64,000 nucleotides of DNA from Chryseobacterium sp. ISL-6 (lineage in GTDB: Bacteria > Bacteroidota > Bacteroidia > Flavobacteriales > Weeksellaceae). The notes below the pieces were generated by a model. It saw only the letters and a program-made list of their open reading frames with translations. It did not search any database and was not told where the DNA came from. This document shows positions 36,327 through 45,091 of this stretch, in pieces. The position numbers and the translations under genes were made by a program. The DNA lies in NCBI RefSeq assembly GCF_018613715.1, contig NZ_JAGGPT010000006.1, positions 682,001 through 746,000 on the forward strand, in the 5' to 3' direction. Each line of letters opens with the position of its first letter. The stretch's first letter is position 1.

Positions 36327-36884
36327 ATGGATTGGAATAATCCCGACGCTTTCCCTGGTGAAAGTGAGGACGAATATAATATCCGAAAAAGAAGTGAAAG
36401 TGAATCTGCCACAGGATTAATGTTTGTGGTGGTAAACATTTTTATCCTTATCTTAAAAGTTGCAGCCATTTTTGGCTTGTTCTTTTATGCCGGGTTTTTA
36501 TTATCACAAAAGTTGTGGGGAGATGAAACCGATAAGGTTAAACTTTTGGGGTTTTCGTTATTGTTTACCTACCTTATTTTTAGTATTATTTATTTCCTTA
36601 AAGGAACCATCATTGGGTTACGGGCAAGGAAACGAATGTTATGGTTGCTACCGTGGACAATTTGTGTGTTATTATGTTGTATCGCTCCGGCATTTATAAT
36701 AAAATCATTGGTAGCTAATTTATTCAGCTCTACAGAAAGGGAAAGTATATGGTGTATCCTACTTAGCTGGGGAGCATTCGTGTTTTTTTCACTTTACATA
36801 TACGGTCTTTATCGGTTTAAAACACCTACCGCACCAAAGATTTTGAGCTGGAGCTATGGTTTGGGACTGAAAATTTCTCATTAA
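36327..36884 (+). CDS. Multi-span membrane protein of unknown function
   Basis: A 185-residue protein with an acidic, charged N-terminus (DAFPGESEDEYNIRKRSESE) and four hydrophobic segments (about 30-55, 70-90, 105-130, 140-160). No family is recognised. It lies opposite in direction to mobC and mobB and between them, in a gap where ICEs often carry extra genes. Its last codons and stop run into the Tn3-like target site: the duplicated TAATA straddles the stop codon (36882-36884), so the insertion lies right at the gene's end and left the frame intact. Confidence 0.55.
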   Translation: MDWNNPDAFPGESEDEYNIRKRSESESATGLMFVVVNIFILILKVAAIFGLFFYAGFLLSQKLWGDETDKVKLLGFSLLFTYLIFSIIYFLKGTIIGLRARKRMLWLLPWTICVLLCCIAPAFIIKSLVANLFSSTERESIWCILLSWGAFVFFSLYIYGLYRFKTPTAPKILSWSYGLGLKISH

Positions 36885-36886
36885 TA

Positions 36887-36936
36887 GGGGTCAGTTCACG
36901 AAAAGTAAAAAAAGGGTAAAGGATAAATCTATCGTA
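36887..36936 (+). repeat. Left inverted repeat of the Tn3-like element
   Basis: Begins GGGGTCAGTTCACGAAAAGT and continues A-rich to TCTATC. It matches the right repeat (38708-38756) over about 48 positions, with two substitutions and one 1-base indel. Confidence 0.85.
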
Positions 36937-37119
36937 AGTTTTGTTATTAATAGATAATTGTATAAAGAAGCAAAAAAGGCCTCGAAGGTGTAGAATCTTG
37001 AAAAATTGCCCATAGTAATCTGTTCAAATTTCTCTTTTTATTTCCGGTATCTTCTATGGCTAAGAAAACCCTCTCTTAGTTTGTAGCGAATCTATTGTTA
37101 TAGCACACTGGGCCAACTA

Positions 37120-37618
37120 CTACAATTTTAAACCCTCAAATAATTCATTCATTAAACCCTCTGACTTCTTCTTTTCATCATTTATAAAGGCATTATATTC
37201 GATTTCAATAGTAATAACATTCTTTTTTTTTTGCATTATTTACTTCAATCTTATAATAAGCTTTTTTTTGATCTGATAATCCAAAATTAAATAACTATTG
37301 TCTTTGATGTGCCTTGTGTTCAATGTATTATACTTTGGTCTTTTCTCTTCAATATAATCGTTAGGCCATTCACTTTTTCCAACAAAAAATCTAACAATAA
37401 TGTTGTCCTTTTTATATGCGAAATCAATTACCAGCAACCTATAAGATTCTGGTAAAATTCCACCCTTAAGCATCCTATTTATAGATTCTTTGTTTTCCTT
37501 ATCATCAAAAACATTTAACCCTTTTGGGAGCGTTGCTTTGAGGGCTAAAATTAATTTGTTTTTGTGCCATAACTGTTGTGAACAACATTACGCTTATGAT
37601 GGTTAATTTAATCTTCAT
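37120..37618 (-). pseudogene. Passenger gene for a small secreted protein, broken by homopolymer frameshifts
   Basis: Reading the minus strand from ATG at 37618 gives a signal peptide (MKIKLTIISVMLFTTVMAQ). The frame then shifts and continues as LPKGLNVFDDKENKESIN, the open part 37240-37473 (ESYRLLVIDFAYKKDN, RFFVGKSEWPNDYIEEK), shifts in an A8 run, continues YYKIEVNNAKKK, crosses an A10 run and ends NELFEGLKL at 37120. The joined protein would be about 165 residues. I do not recognise the family. The breaks at A-runs could be true decay or sequencing errors. Confidence 0.6.
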
Positions 37619-38193
37619 GTCAATTTAGTCAGCCATAAATGGGGTCAACCTTACAAAAGTACTAAAAGTAAGCCCAATGTGTAGAATCCTGCAAAAAAGA
37701 AAAAACGGCGGTTTCAAATATTATCTAAATTTAAGCATAAAAAAACAGGCATTTTATATGCCTGCTGCCATTACCATTTTATGAAAAACAGAATGAGGAA
37801 ATAAACCTTTTCCCACCTTTGTGTGAATTTTAATATACAAAAAGCAGTCCAAACGAACTGCTTACTTAAAAAACATTCAAGATGAAAAAAAATTAGTTAT
37901 GTGAAATAAGTGACTCACTAAAATAAATTAACACTTACTTTTCATTACAAATATAAAAAAATAGAAAACTTTAAGAATAAAAAATCCATGCTATTTCATT
38001 ACGTATGACCACAATGGAGAATGCTCATTGAGGTTATTCCTGCAAATCTGCGAAAAACAACGTTTTCAAAGAATTTGAACAGTTTATCAGCTATATGGTC
38101 TAATATCTGTTTTTATAAAATCTGTGGGCGAAATCCTGGTAAACAATCTCATCAGCTCCTTCTTGTATGTTGTAAGAAGATACCTCTATAAAA

Positions 38194-38688
38194 AATGGAA
38201 CAGTGACTGCTTCTCTTATTATCCGGAAAATTGGAAGCTATCCTAGATAAAACGGACTTGCAACAGATCTAAGAGAACTTGGCAAAATAGAAAGAACCTT
38301 ATTCATGCTCGAATGTATATGGACCCAACTCTGCGAAGAAGAGTTACTGTAGGATTAAATAAAGGAGAAGGCAGAAATGCATTGGCAAGAGCTGTATATT
38401 TTAACCGTCTCGGAGAAGTAAGAGACAGAAGTTTTGAAAGTCAGCGATACAGAGCCGAAGGTCTTAACCTGGTTACGGCTGCTATTGTTTTATGGAATAC
38501 GGGTTTATATTGAACAAGCTGTAGAACACCTTAAACAGCAAGGAGAAGAGATTAACCCGGAATTACTCCAGTATCTTTCACCTTTAGGTTGGGAACACAT
38601 CCATTTAACCGGAGACTTTGTCTGGAATAATAAAGTAACATTAAAACCGGGAGAACTAAGACCGTTAAGATTGAATAATCTAAAATAA
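38194..38688 (+). pseudogene. C-terminal remnant of a Tn3-family transposase (TnpA)
   Basis: Pieces in different frames match the end of Tn3 Tnp[29 protein letters not shown], then [19 protein letters not shown] with [20 protein letters not shown] and [12 protein letters not shown]. One extra G in ACGGG near 38500 shifts the frame to [19 protein letters not shown] and the family-typical LSPLGWEHIHLTGDFVW, ending 20 bp before the right inverted repeat. Weak traces extend upstream to about 38110. The N-terminal 700-800 residues of a normal TnpA are gone, so the element cannot move itself. Confidence 0.85.
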
Positions 38689-38707
38689 CTATCGAAATTA
38701 TTGTTTA

Positions 38708-38756
38708 TGATAGATTTTATCCTTTATCCTTTTTTTACTTTTCGTGAGCTGACCCC
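38708..38756 (-). repeat. Right inverted repeat of the Tn3-like element
   Basis: On the minus strand it starts GGGGTCAGCTCACGAAAAGT and ends in TCTATC, matching the left repeat. It lies directly beside the transposase remnant and is followed by the TAATA duplication. Confidence 0.85.
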
Positions 38757-38777
38757 TAATAGGTATTGACAAATCTG

Positions 38778-40076
38778 TTACTGACCTAGCTTCCTTTTCT
38801 TCTTTTTCATTTGGTTTTCAAATAGCTGTTCCTCATAATCTTCAACCTGAACTTCCGGTAATAATCCCCCTAGAGATTCAATAAAGCTAGGTTCATTCTG
38901 GTTATATGAAACTGTATTATAATTAAGAAAATCAAACAGGTCATGTGGCTTTTCTCTGTTGTATAGATCCTTAGCAATAACGGGTTCAACAATTGGTTTT
39001 TTAGAGTTTATATTTTCAATCTGCGGCCTTTTATCGTTATTCCACCAATCATTAAAGACATTTGCGGAAAATTCCTTCCCTAAATGCGAGCCATTCAATA
39101 CTGTTTTGTTGTTGTGGTCAATAAAGGTGATCCCGTAAACACGTCCGTTATCATTAATGCGCACTACGGTATTGATGCCGTGTTCCTGTAATTGTTTTTT
39201 GAAACTTTTCTCATCAGTTGCCATATGCATGGCGACCTGTATAATGTTTTTCAGGGAACTGTTTGCGTGTTCGTTTTTTAATGATTCCTTGGATTTTTTG
39301 AAATGTTCATGTAACGCATGATACCCTGCGCTTTTTCCAAATAATGATGCTTTAAAGGGATTACTGGTCTTCTCACGATTTTCATTAAGTACAGAGTAAA
39401 CAAGTCCTTGTTTCTCTGTACCATGCAATTCACCCTTAACTTCATCGGCAGTAATATTGAACAGGGAAAGTAGAGCATTGTATTCACCCATAGTTTGAAA
39501 CCTATAATACTTAGGAAGATGACGGACTACGGAAGCGATTTGGCTTTTCAGGTCCCCTTTTATATAATCCACTGGACGGAATATGCTATCATTTTGTAAA
39601 TGCTCTTTTTCGGTTGTGGGTATTAGTCCGTATTTCTGTTCTAATGCCCTTGAGATATTTACAGAACGTCTTTTTTCAAAACTATCTGATATTTTTTTAC
39701 CCTTCTCATCTACGCACACAGAAACAATATGAATATGGGTACGATCAATATCTGTGTGCTTGAACACCACGAAAGGCTGATTCCTGTAGCCCATCTGCTC
39801 CATGTAGTCCAGTGCAATAGCCTGAAATTTTTCATCACTAACCTGATCTTTAGGATTTGGATTTAAAGAAATATGCAGAATCGGCTTTTCTGTTTTGTTA
39901 TTTGCTGCCAGATAAGGTTCAAAAGAGCGAGCTAACTGAGCTGTGGTATATAGTCCGTTCACCGTTTCCACTATCTTATGTGTATATAAAATTTCTCCGT
40001 TTTCTTTCTCTACTTTCAACTGATTATAGGAAAGTGCACCAAAGAGACTCTCTCCTCTCCCAATGTTCGCTATCAT
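38778..40076 (-). CDS. mobB: Relaxase MobB (mobilisation nuclease)
   Basis: A 432-residue relaxase. The N-terminus MIANIGRGESLFGALSYNQ and a histidine-rich metal motif HTDIDRTHIHIVSV (HxDxxRxHxH type) are those of the Bacteroidetes MobB/MOBP-like relaxases that nick oriT and stay attached to the transferred strand. Two further segments (PIL-HISLNP and GYRNQPFVVFKH) complete the core; the C-terminal half is helical and basic, ending KKKKRKLGQ. It starts one base after the mobA stop. The Tn3-like element lies 17 bp beyond its stop codon, leaving it intact. Confidence 0.9.
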   Translation of the reverse strand: MIANIGRGESLFGALSYNQLKVEKENGEILYTHKIVETVNGLYTTAQLARSFEPYLAANNKTEKPILHISLNPNPKDQVSDEKFQAIALDYMEQMGYRNQPFVVFKHTDIDRTHIHIVSVCVDEKGKKISDSFEKRRSVNISRALEQKYGLIPTTEKEHLQNDSIFRPVDYIKGDLKSQIASVVRHLPKYYRFQTMGEYNALLSLFNITADEVKGELHGTEKQGLVYSVLNENREKTSNPFKASLFGKSAGYHALHEHFKKSKESLKNEHANSSLKNIIQVAMHMATDEKSFKKQLQEHGINTVVRINDNGRVYGITFIDHNNKTVLNGSHLGKEFSANVFNDWWNNDKRPQIENINSKKPIVEPVIAKDLYNREKPHDLFDFLNYNTVSYNQNEPSFIESLGGLLPEVQVEDYEEQLFENQMKKKKRKLGQ

Positions 40077-40077
40077 T

Positions 40078-40515
40078 TTACGCTCCTTTTTTCAGATATT
40101 TTTCTTCAAATTCCTGAGTCAAACGAATTATTTCTTTAATTAATTTTGCCATTTCAACTGTATATTTTTCCAGTTTATAGAGATAAGCCGATGCTTTCTT
40201 CTCGGAAAAATTACGGTATAGGAGCTTAACAATCTGGTTGTAGTTGACCCCGACAGACCGATACTGGCCGTATAAAGTAGTGAGTCGCATATAGTAATCC
40301 ACTGCTCCTTTATCAATTTTTACTGTTTTAATTTCCTTTCCGAACAGTACGGAAATAATAAATTTTGCTTTATTGGTCATCCCTGATGCTTCAAAAAGCG
40401 ATAATAATCTGTTATTTTCTTCTTCTGTGAGACGAAAAACATGGCGGTGTATACTGGGATCAGTTTTGGGAATCCGCCCGCCTTTGTTCTGTTTTCTTTT
40501 ACTATTCTGATCCAT
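40078..40515 (-). CDS. mobA: MobA-type relaxosome accessory protein
   Basis: ATG at 40515 (MDQNSKRKQNKGGRIPK) gives 145 residues; the longer frame to 40620 runs through the oriT-like region and is not likely. The protein has a ribbon-helix-helix style start (GRIPKTDPSIHRHVFRLTEEE) and a BfmA/MobA-like helical body with YGQYRSVGVNYNQIVKLL. Such proteins bind oriT and help the relaxase. The mobA and mobB genes are one base apart and coupled. Confidence 0.85.
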   Translation of the reverse strand: MDQNSKRKQNKGGRIPKTDPSIHRHVFRLTEEENNRLLSLFEASGMTNKAKFIISVLFGKEIKTVKIDKGAVDYYMRLTTLYGQYRSVGVNYNQIVKLLYRNFSEKKASAYLYKLEKYTVEMAKLIKEIIRLTQEFEEKYLKKGA

Positions 40516-40559
40516 AATATATCCATTATTAAAATTGATAAACTTCCGACTTTGGAGGA

Positions 40560-40690
40560 GTTTCCAGCCCCCTGCAAGGGCAAGGGTTTTGGGGCACGAA
40601 ATGAGTTTCGAGTGCCTCAAAACACACCTTGCTGTGTTCGGGTGAACACGAAAATCCGTCCTTCGGAGCGGATTATAGATAGCAGGGAAA
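40560..40690. promoter_or_regulatory. Candidate oriT upstream of mobA
   Basis: The region just upstream of mobA has three inverted repeats in series: an imperfect repeat GTTTTGGGGCAC / GTGCCTCAAAAC (40586-40623), GTGTTC-GGGT-GAACAC (40634-40649) and a short CCGTCC/GGAGCGG hairpin (40656-40671). The motif ACACACCTTGCTGTGTTCGG between them is of the type found at oriT of Bacteroidetes elements. Location beside mobA/mobB and divergent tra genes is the usual oriT place. The nick site is not determined. Confidence 0.6.
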
Positions 40691-41316
40691 ACAGCTTCGA
40701 GCTGTTTTTTAAACTCCTTAATCCATTAAAGTATATATTGCTAAAATCCATATTTAAATCTTTTTACAAAGTTCGGGAGGAGAAACGAAAGGACTGCAAT
40801 GGAAATAAACGCCAAATAAAGCCGGTGGCAGCCAGTGAGTGCCACCTTTGTAAAGGAGCTTATCGAGGTTTATTTCTTTGTGGCAGCAATCAGGCTGGGA
40901 CATCGTCCAATAAGAGTGCAGTGCGTACAGTCATTTGGAAAGAGAAATATCATGAGAACCAGACAGCAAGTAGGCTTGATGGAATTTGATTCTGAAGATG
41001 GGAATACCCGATTGTGTGGATGCTAACCGATTATTCTGTTAGCTGGCAGGACAGCAAACAATCCTGTGAGCTTGCAGATGTATGATACAGCCTGCCGGAA
41101 GATTATCAGGCAAGAAAGCAAGAATGATTGAAGGGTACTCGGATAAGCTGACATCAGTATGGACGGCAGATAAGCATGAAAATCATTAAGCTGGTTTTCT
41201 GGATGGAGTGTTAGGATGATCTATATCCTTTAGGATAGCAACCAGCCCTGAACGAATGTTGTACAGAAAGTTATCAGGACAACAAAAAAGAAGTTTAACC
41301 TTAAAAATTGAATATC
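40691..41316. other. Leader region between oriT and the tra operon
   Basis: About 620 bp without a convincing gene. It includes a stem GGTGGCA-N9-TGCCACC at 40831-40853. The divergent promoters for mobA (minus) and traA (plus) must lie here or in the oriT. Two short open frames within it lack family features. Confidence 0.4.
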
Positions 41317-42084
41317 ATGGACAAAAAAAACAAAACATTATTTATTGCTTTTTCGAGCCAAAAAGGAGGCGTGGGCAAAAGTACTTTTACGGCAATTATT
41401 GCCAGTATTCTACATTATCGTCTGGGTCTTAATATCGCCGTCTTTGATTGTGATTACCCTCAGCATAGCCTTATGCAGATGCGTGAAAGGGATCTGCAAG
41501 CGGTCAATAACAATGAAATATTCAAAAAACTGGCATTCCGCCAATTCTCTATGATCAATAAAAAAGCATATCCCATACTTCAATGCAGGTCGGATGAAGC
41601 TTTACTGGAAGCCGGTCGCTTTTTACAATCTTCAGCCATTGATATTGATGTTGTTTTCTTTGATTTGCCAGGAACCGTTAATACGCCGGGCTTACTCAAT
41701 ACACTGGCCGGAATTCATCATATTTTTTCACCGATCACTGCAGATCGACTTGTGATGGAAAGTACATTGAGATTTACCGATGTAATGGCCAATGTATTGA
41801 TGAAGCAAGGAAACACTACCATTGAAACTATCCAACTGTTCTGGAACCAAGTGGACAGGCGGGAAAAATCACCTTTATATGAATCTTATGAAAAAGTAAT
41901 CGCAGATCTTGGTTTACATCTTATGAATTCCCGAATCATGGACAGTAAACGATTTCGTAAGGAAAGTGAGGTTGCGGCAAAAACCATCTTCCGTTCTACT
42001 TTACTGCCTCCGGATGAAAAGTTGATGAAAAGCTGTCATTTGGATGTGTTTATCGAGGAATTTTTAAGAACGATCAAATTGTAA
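41317..42084 (+). CDS. traA: TraA, ParA-like ATPase of the conjugative element
   Basis: ATG at 41317 (MDKKNKTLF) is preferred to an upstream TTG. The 255-residue protein has the deviant Walker A of ParA ATPases, SSQKGGVGKSTF, the switch region FDCDYPQHS and the Walker B FFDLPGT. It is the first gene of the tra block, where ParA-like TraA proteins are thought to help position the transfer apparatus or the element DNA. The next gene starts four bases after its stop. Confidence 0.88.
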   Translation: MDKKNKTLFIAFSSQKGGVGKSTFTAIIASILHYRLGLNIAVFDCDYPQHSLMQMRERDLQAVNNNEIFKKLAFRQFSMINKKAYPILQCRSDEALLEAGRFLQSSAIDIDVVFFDLPGTVNTPGLLNTLAGIHHIFSPITADRLVMESTLRFTDVMANVLMKQGNTTIETIQLFWNQVDRREKSPLYESYEKVIADLGLHLMNSRIMDSKRFRKESEVAAKTIFRSTLLPPDEKLMKSCHLDVFIEEFLRTIKL

Positions 42085-42087
42085 GCA

Positions 42088-42480
42088 ATGGAAAATAAAG
42101 GAAATGCGAACCCAAAGGTTGATGAAGAACATGTAATGGCTATCATTGCCAAGAACACAACTCAACTCAGTCAGGCAGAAACGCGTAGAGAACCAGCCGA
42201 AGAGAAGCCTGCAGTCAGGGATAGAACTAGGCAGAAAAAAACAATTGACCTAAGTTATGGAGAGCGTTTTCTGGGCAGCCATAGTATGACACGAAGAGGT
42301 GAAAAAAGTATATATATTCGTCAGGAACATCATGAACGTTTATCCCGTATCATACAGGTTATAGGTCAAGACAAGATTCCGCTTTATGCCTACCTTGATA
42401 ACATTCTGGAACATCATTTTGAAATTTTTGAGAAAGATATTACAGAAGACTTCGACAAAAAATACAAACCCCTTTTCTAA
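42088..42480 (+). CDS. TraB-like DUF3408 protein
   Basis: A 130-residue protein. The first 60 residues are disordered and charged; the DUF3408 part (about 60-130) contains RRGEKSIYIRQEHHERLSRI, then IPLYAYLDNILEHHFE. It follows the ParA-like gene in nearly all Bacteroidetes tra operons and is usually named TraB or DUF3408. The C-terminal part resembles a ribbon-helix-helix region, which with ParA suggests a partition-like pair; that function is inferred. Confidence 0.85.
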   Translation: MENKGNANPKVDEEHVMAIIAKNTTQLSQAETRREPAEEKPAVRDRTRQKKTIDLSYGERFLGSHSMTRRGEKSIYIRQEHHERLSRIIQVIGQDKIPLYAYLDNILEHHFEIFEKDITEDFDKKYKPLF

Positions 42481-42508
42481 TTATATAAACTGATTTATAA
42501 TCACAGTT

Positions 42509-43144
42509 ATGGAAATACTCATCGTAATATGCCTGCTAGTCGTAATTTTTTTACTGTTACAGGATAAGATTGTCATTAAAAAAGTTGTAACAAACGAAGC
42601 TGACAAAGGAAAATCTAAGATTAAATTGCCTGAAATCATGGGAGTGCCTAAGCCTGTAAAGAGACTTTCAACGCCAAACATTGCCTCTGAAGTGCAAGAT
42701 GAAAAACAAAAGGAAGAAACGAATAATTTTGATCATATAATCGAAAATAAAGAATTCGATAAACAAATTCCGCTGGAAGAGCCGGATGAAGTTTTTGGAG
42801 AAGTACCTGATCTGAGAGAAGAGGAAGAAGAATGGAATGTGTACGGAGTTGCTGATGATGAAGACGGTTTTGCCATGGGGGTCACCTTTGAAGAACTGGG
42901 TACAGTGGGGATGGTAATTCGGCAAGAAATGCCGGAGCCTTCTTTAGAAAAACAAGCAGTTGCCATAGTTCAGAAAATACAAGGAACCGAACTCTTCAGT
43001 CTATTGGAAAACTCTATGGAAGGAGCTTCAAGAAAAATAGCAGAGTTATTAGACAAAAGTCTTTCCACCAAAATAGAATCCGGTTCTTCCATTTTGCGGA
43101 AAAAAAATGATCTCAGTGATTTTGACATAGGAGCGTTTGTCTGA
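42509..43144 (+). CDS. TraD-like conjugal transfer protein
   Basis: A 211-residue protein with one N-terminal membrane segment (ILIVICLLVVIFLLL) and a very acidic middle (LREEEEEWNVYGVADDED). The later VTFEELGTVG then IVQKIQGTELFSLLE region is typical of the TraD family that follows DUF3408 genes in this kind of operon. Its function is not known. It ends about 90 bp before the next small gene. Confidence 0.7.
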   Translation: MEILIVICLLVVIFLLLQDKIVIKKVVTNEADKGKSKIKLPEIMGVPKPVKRLSTPNIASEVQDEKQKEETNNFDHIIENKEFDKQIPLEEPDEVFGEVPDLREEEEEWNVYGVADDEDGFAMGVTFEELGTVGMVIRQEMPEPSLEKQAVAIVQKIQGTELFSLLENSMEGASRKIAELLDKSLSTKIESGSSILRKKNDLSDFDIGAFV

Positions 43145-43233
43145 AAGAAAATCTCTTTTTGTCTGTTTATAACTATTCCAGAAAAAGAGCCAATAGCATT
43201 GGAATATCTAATTAATTTTAAATCAGCATAATT

Positions 43234-43587
43234 ATGGTCTCCAAAAACGATCCCGACTATCTATTTGAGGAATATAAAGAATATACGATTGCCAGCCACA
43301 AAGACAATGTTGCAGAAAAGAGCATTAATAACCTCATCATTGTTTACCAGACAAAACATTTTCCCGAACGTAGGTTTATTGTCGGCTTTGATGATTCAAA
43401 GATGTCAGGTCGAAGGCAGTCTTTTGCACATAATATAGAAGATGCAAAAAACTACATTGATTGGGTCACAGAAGTCCGCCAGGAAAAAAAGAGCAATCGT
43501 CAATCGGAAGAGAATCCCAAAAAGGCTGCAGAAAAACAACAGCCAATCCAACCCAGGCTAATGAAACGTAAAGGTCGCAGAATGTAG
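43234..43587 (+). CDS. Small conserved tra-region protein
   Basis: A 117-residue soluble protein of unknown function. Residues 1-85 have a compact alpha/beta pattern (LFEEYKEYTIASH, NLIIVYQTKHFPERRFIVGF) and the rest is a basic, proline-rich tail ending KRKGRRM. It sits at the usual place of a small hypothetical gene before traE. A terminator-like hairpin follows. Confidence 0.6.
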   Translation: MVSKNDPDYLFEEYKEYTIASHKDNVAEKSINNLIIVYQTKHFPERRFIVGFDDSKMSGRRQSFAHNIEDAKNYIDWVTEVRQEKKSNRQSEENPKKAAEKQQPIQPRLMKRKGRRM

Positions 43588-43608
43588 ATCTAAAACTTCA
43601 TAATTTGA

Positions 43609-43637
43609 GCGTCAATCCTTAGCAGGGCTGACGTTTT
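43609..43637 (+). terminator. Hairpin terminator before traE
   Basis: An imperfect stem of about 11 bp (GCGTCAATCCT / AGGGCTGACG) is followed by TTTTTTT. It splits the tra block into traA to the small gene, and traE onward. Confidence 0.65.
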
Positions 43638-43784
43638 TTTGTGCTCTAAAATAAATTACAACGTCACTAAACGCCAAACAATTCCACTGACAGCCAATTG
43701 GTTAAGTGCGCCTAAATGTCCCGATACATTTGTCTCCAAGCCTGCATAAAGCAGGGAATCATTAATCACTTAATGTATATAATC

Positions 43785-44090
43785 ATGGAAAAACAAAGAA
43801 AAAAGATCCTGCTGATGGGCATCGCACTGCTTTCTGTGTCGGAGGCATTTGCTCAGGGCAATGGTACAGCAGGGATTACAGAAGCAACGCAGATGGTTAC
43901 CTCCTATTTTGACCCTGCTACCAAGCTCATCTATGCAATTGGAGCTGTCGTAGGACTGATAGGCGGGGTAAAGGTTTACAACAAGTTTAGCAGCGGTGAT
44001 CCCGATACTAGTAAGACAGCAGCAAGCTGGTTTGGAGCCTGTATCTTCCTGATCGTTGCAGCAACAATCCTTCGTTCATTCTTCCTATAA
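43785..44090 (+). CDS. traE: TraE (DUF4134), pilin-like VirB2 counterpart
   Basis: ATG at 43785 (MEKQRKKILL) gives 101 residues with a signal peptide ending SEAFAQ and two membrane helices (YAIGAVVGLIGGVKVY and FGACIFLIVAATILRSF). The intervening KFSSGDPDTSKTAASW is the family hallmark. These small proteins are considered the VirB2-like pilin of the Bacteroidetes type IV secretion system. The next gene begins 11 bp further on. Confidence 0.88.
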   Translation: MEKQRKKILLMGIALLSVSEAFAQGNGTAGITEATQMVTSYFDPATKLIYAIGAVVGLIGGVKVYNKFSSGDPDTSKTAASWFGACIFLIVAATILRSFFL

Positions 44091-44101
44091 TCCCTCGCCT
44101 T

Positions 44102-44428
44102 ATGAATAATTACAATATAAATAAAGGCATTGGGCGTACGGTAGAATTTAAGGGACTTAAAGCACAGTACCTGTTCATTTTTGCAGGGGGATTACTGGGT
44201 ATCCTAATTCTGGTGATGGTTTTATACATGGCTGGGCTTAATTCCTATGCATGTCTCTTCATCGGGGTTGGTGGTGCATCACTGATCATCTGGCAGACCT
44301 TTTCGCTGAACAAAAAATATGGTGCTTATGGGCTTATGAAAGTCGGCGCCGTAAAAAGCCATCCCCGTTACATCATCTGCCGTAAGCCTATCCGCCGTTA
44401 CATCGCCAAACATACAACAACTAAATAA
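44102..44428 (+). CDS. traF: TraF (DUF4133), VirB3-like
   Basis: A 108-residue protein starting NNYNINKGIGRTVEFKGLKA, the consensus beginning of DUF4133/TraF. Two membrane segments (about 25-45 and 48-66) follow and the end is a basic PRYIICRKPIRRY. It belongs to the inner membrane part of the mating channel and is comparable to VirB3. Confidence 0.9.
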   Translation: MNNYNINKGIGRTVEFKGLKAQYLFIFAGGLLGILILVMVLYMAGLNSYACLFIGVGGASLIIWQTFSLNKKYGAYGLMKVGAVKSHPRYIICRKPIRRYIAKHTTTK

Positions 44429-44435
44429 ATGAGCG

Positions 44436-45050
44436 ATGAATAAGGAAAACCGAAAGCTGCCAACAATTAATCTCGCAGGTGCAGAATTTTATGTCGATGC
44501 CACCTGCGGTTTACTGACAGACACCCTTAACGGTGCTAACAGCATTCATATTTATGAAATGTTAATGCTGGACAGCCACTTTGAAATGGTATTTGACAAG
44601 CATACACGAAATCTTAAGGAATCAGATTGGACAAATATTGAAGATGAAAGGTATGCGTACTTATGGCTGCGTCCGCTTGGTGTTTATGATCCAGACGGAG
44701 CAAAAGAAAAGCTTACAGAAGAGGACCTGCATTTTCTTAAAAATCTACCGGTAATCGACATAGAGGGTGTGAATTTCCTTTGGGAAAAACAGACTGGCCA
44801 TCTCTTTCAGCAGGAGAATCCCTGGAATATGATCGCTAAAAATGATGCGGTGCAAAGTGAAGGTGTAACGGGTTTTTATTTTGACACGAACAAAAAGGTA
44901 GTCCCGTTTCCTCACGAATTACCATCAGCTAAGGGGATGCTACCAGCCCATATCAGTTTTATTCCAGTTTCTAAAATTAATCAAAAAATACTTCTTGCCG
45001 GGCAGCAGAAGACCAATCAAGCTGTTTCACGGAATAAGGGCAAAAGGTAA
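44436..45050 (+). CDS. Conserved tra-region protein between traF and traG
   Basis: A 204-residue soluble protein. It has two repeated-looking halves: PTINLAGAEFYVDATCGLL near the start and VIDIEGVNFLWEKQTGHLF in the middle, both strand-turn-strand with a central acidic or aromatic residue. The function is unknown. Genes at this site are common in Bacteroidetes ICEs and are not part of the core channel. The TraG gene starts 41 bp after it. Confidence 0.6.
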   Translation: MNKENRKLPTINLAGAEFYVDATCGLLTDTLNGANSIHIYEMLMLDSHFEMVFDKHTRNLKESDWTNIEDERYAYLWLRPLGVYDPDGAKEKLTEEDLHFLKNLPVIDIEGVNFLWEKQTGHLFQQENPWNMIAKNDAVQSEGVTGFYFDTNKKVVPFPHELPSAKGMLPAHISFIPVSKINQKILLAGQQKTNQAVSRNKGKR

Positions 45051-45091
45051 AATAATAACTGAGACAATCTCTAAATCTAAAAGAAATAATA

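Larger units (their letters stand above)
36887..38756. mobile_element. Degenerate Tn3-family transposon with 5-bp target duplication
   Basis: 1870 bp bounded by near-identical inverted repeats of about 48 bp starting GGGGTCAG(T/C)TCACG and flanked by the direct duplication TAATA (36882-36886 and 38757-38761). GGGG-starting long inverted repeats with 5-bp duplication are the hallmark of the Tn3 family. Inside are the end of a Tn3-type transposase on the plus strand, close to the right repeat as usual, and a broken passenger gene on the minus strand. No resolvase was seen. The element is inserted between the mobB relaxase and the plus-strand membrane protein gene. Confidence 0.85.

Noticed and set aside
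36987..37700. Two similar TGTAGAATC-containing stretches in the Tn3 remnant as a resolution site
   Set aside because: Match is only about 10-15 bases with no resolvase gene; not enough to call a res site.
40441..41026. Open frames across the oriT and leader region
   Set aside because: They run through inverted repeats and the mobA start and show no family features.
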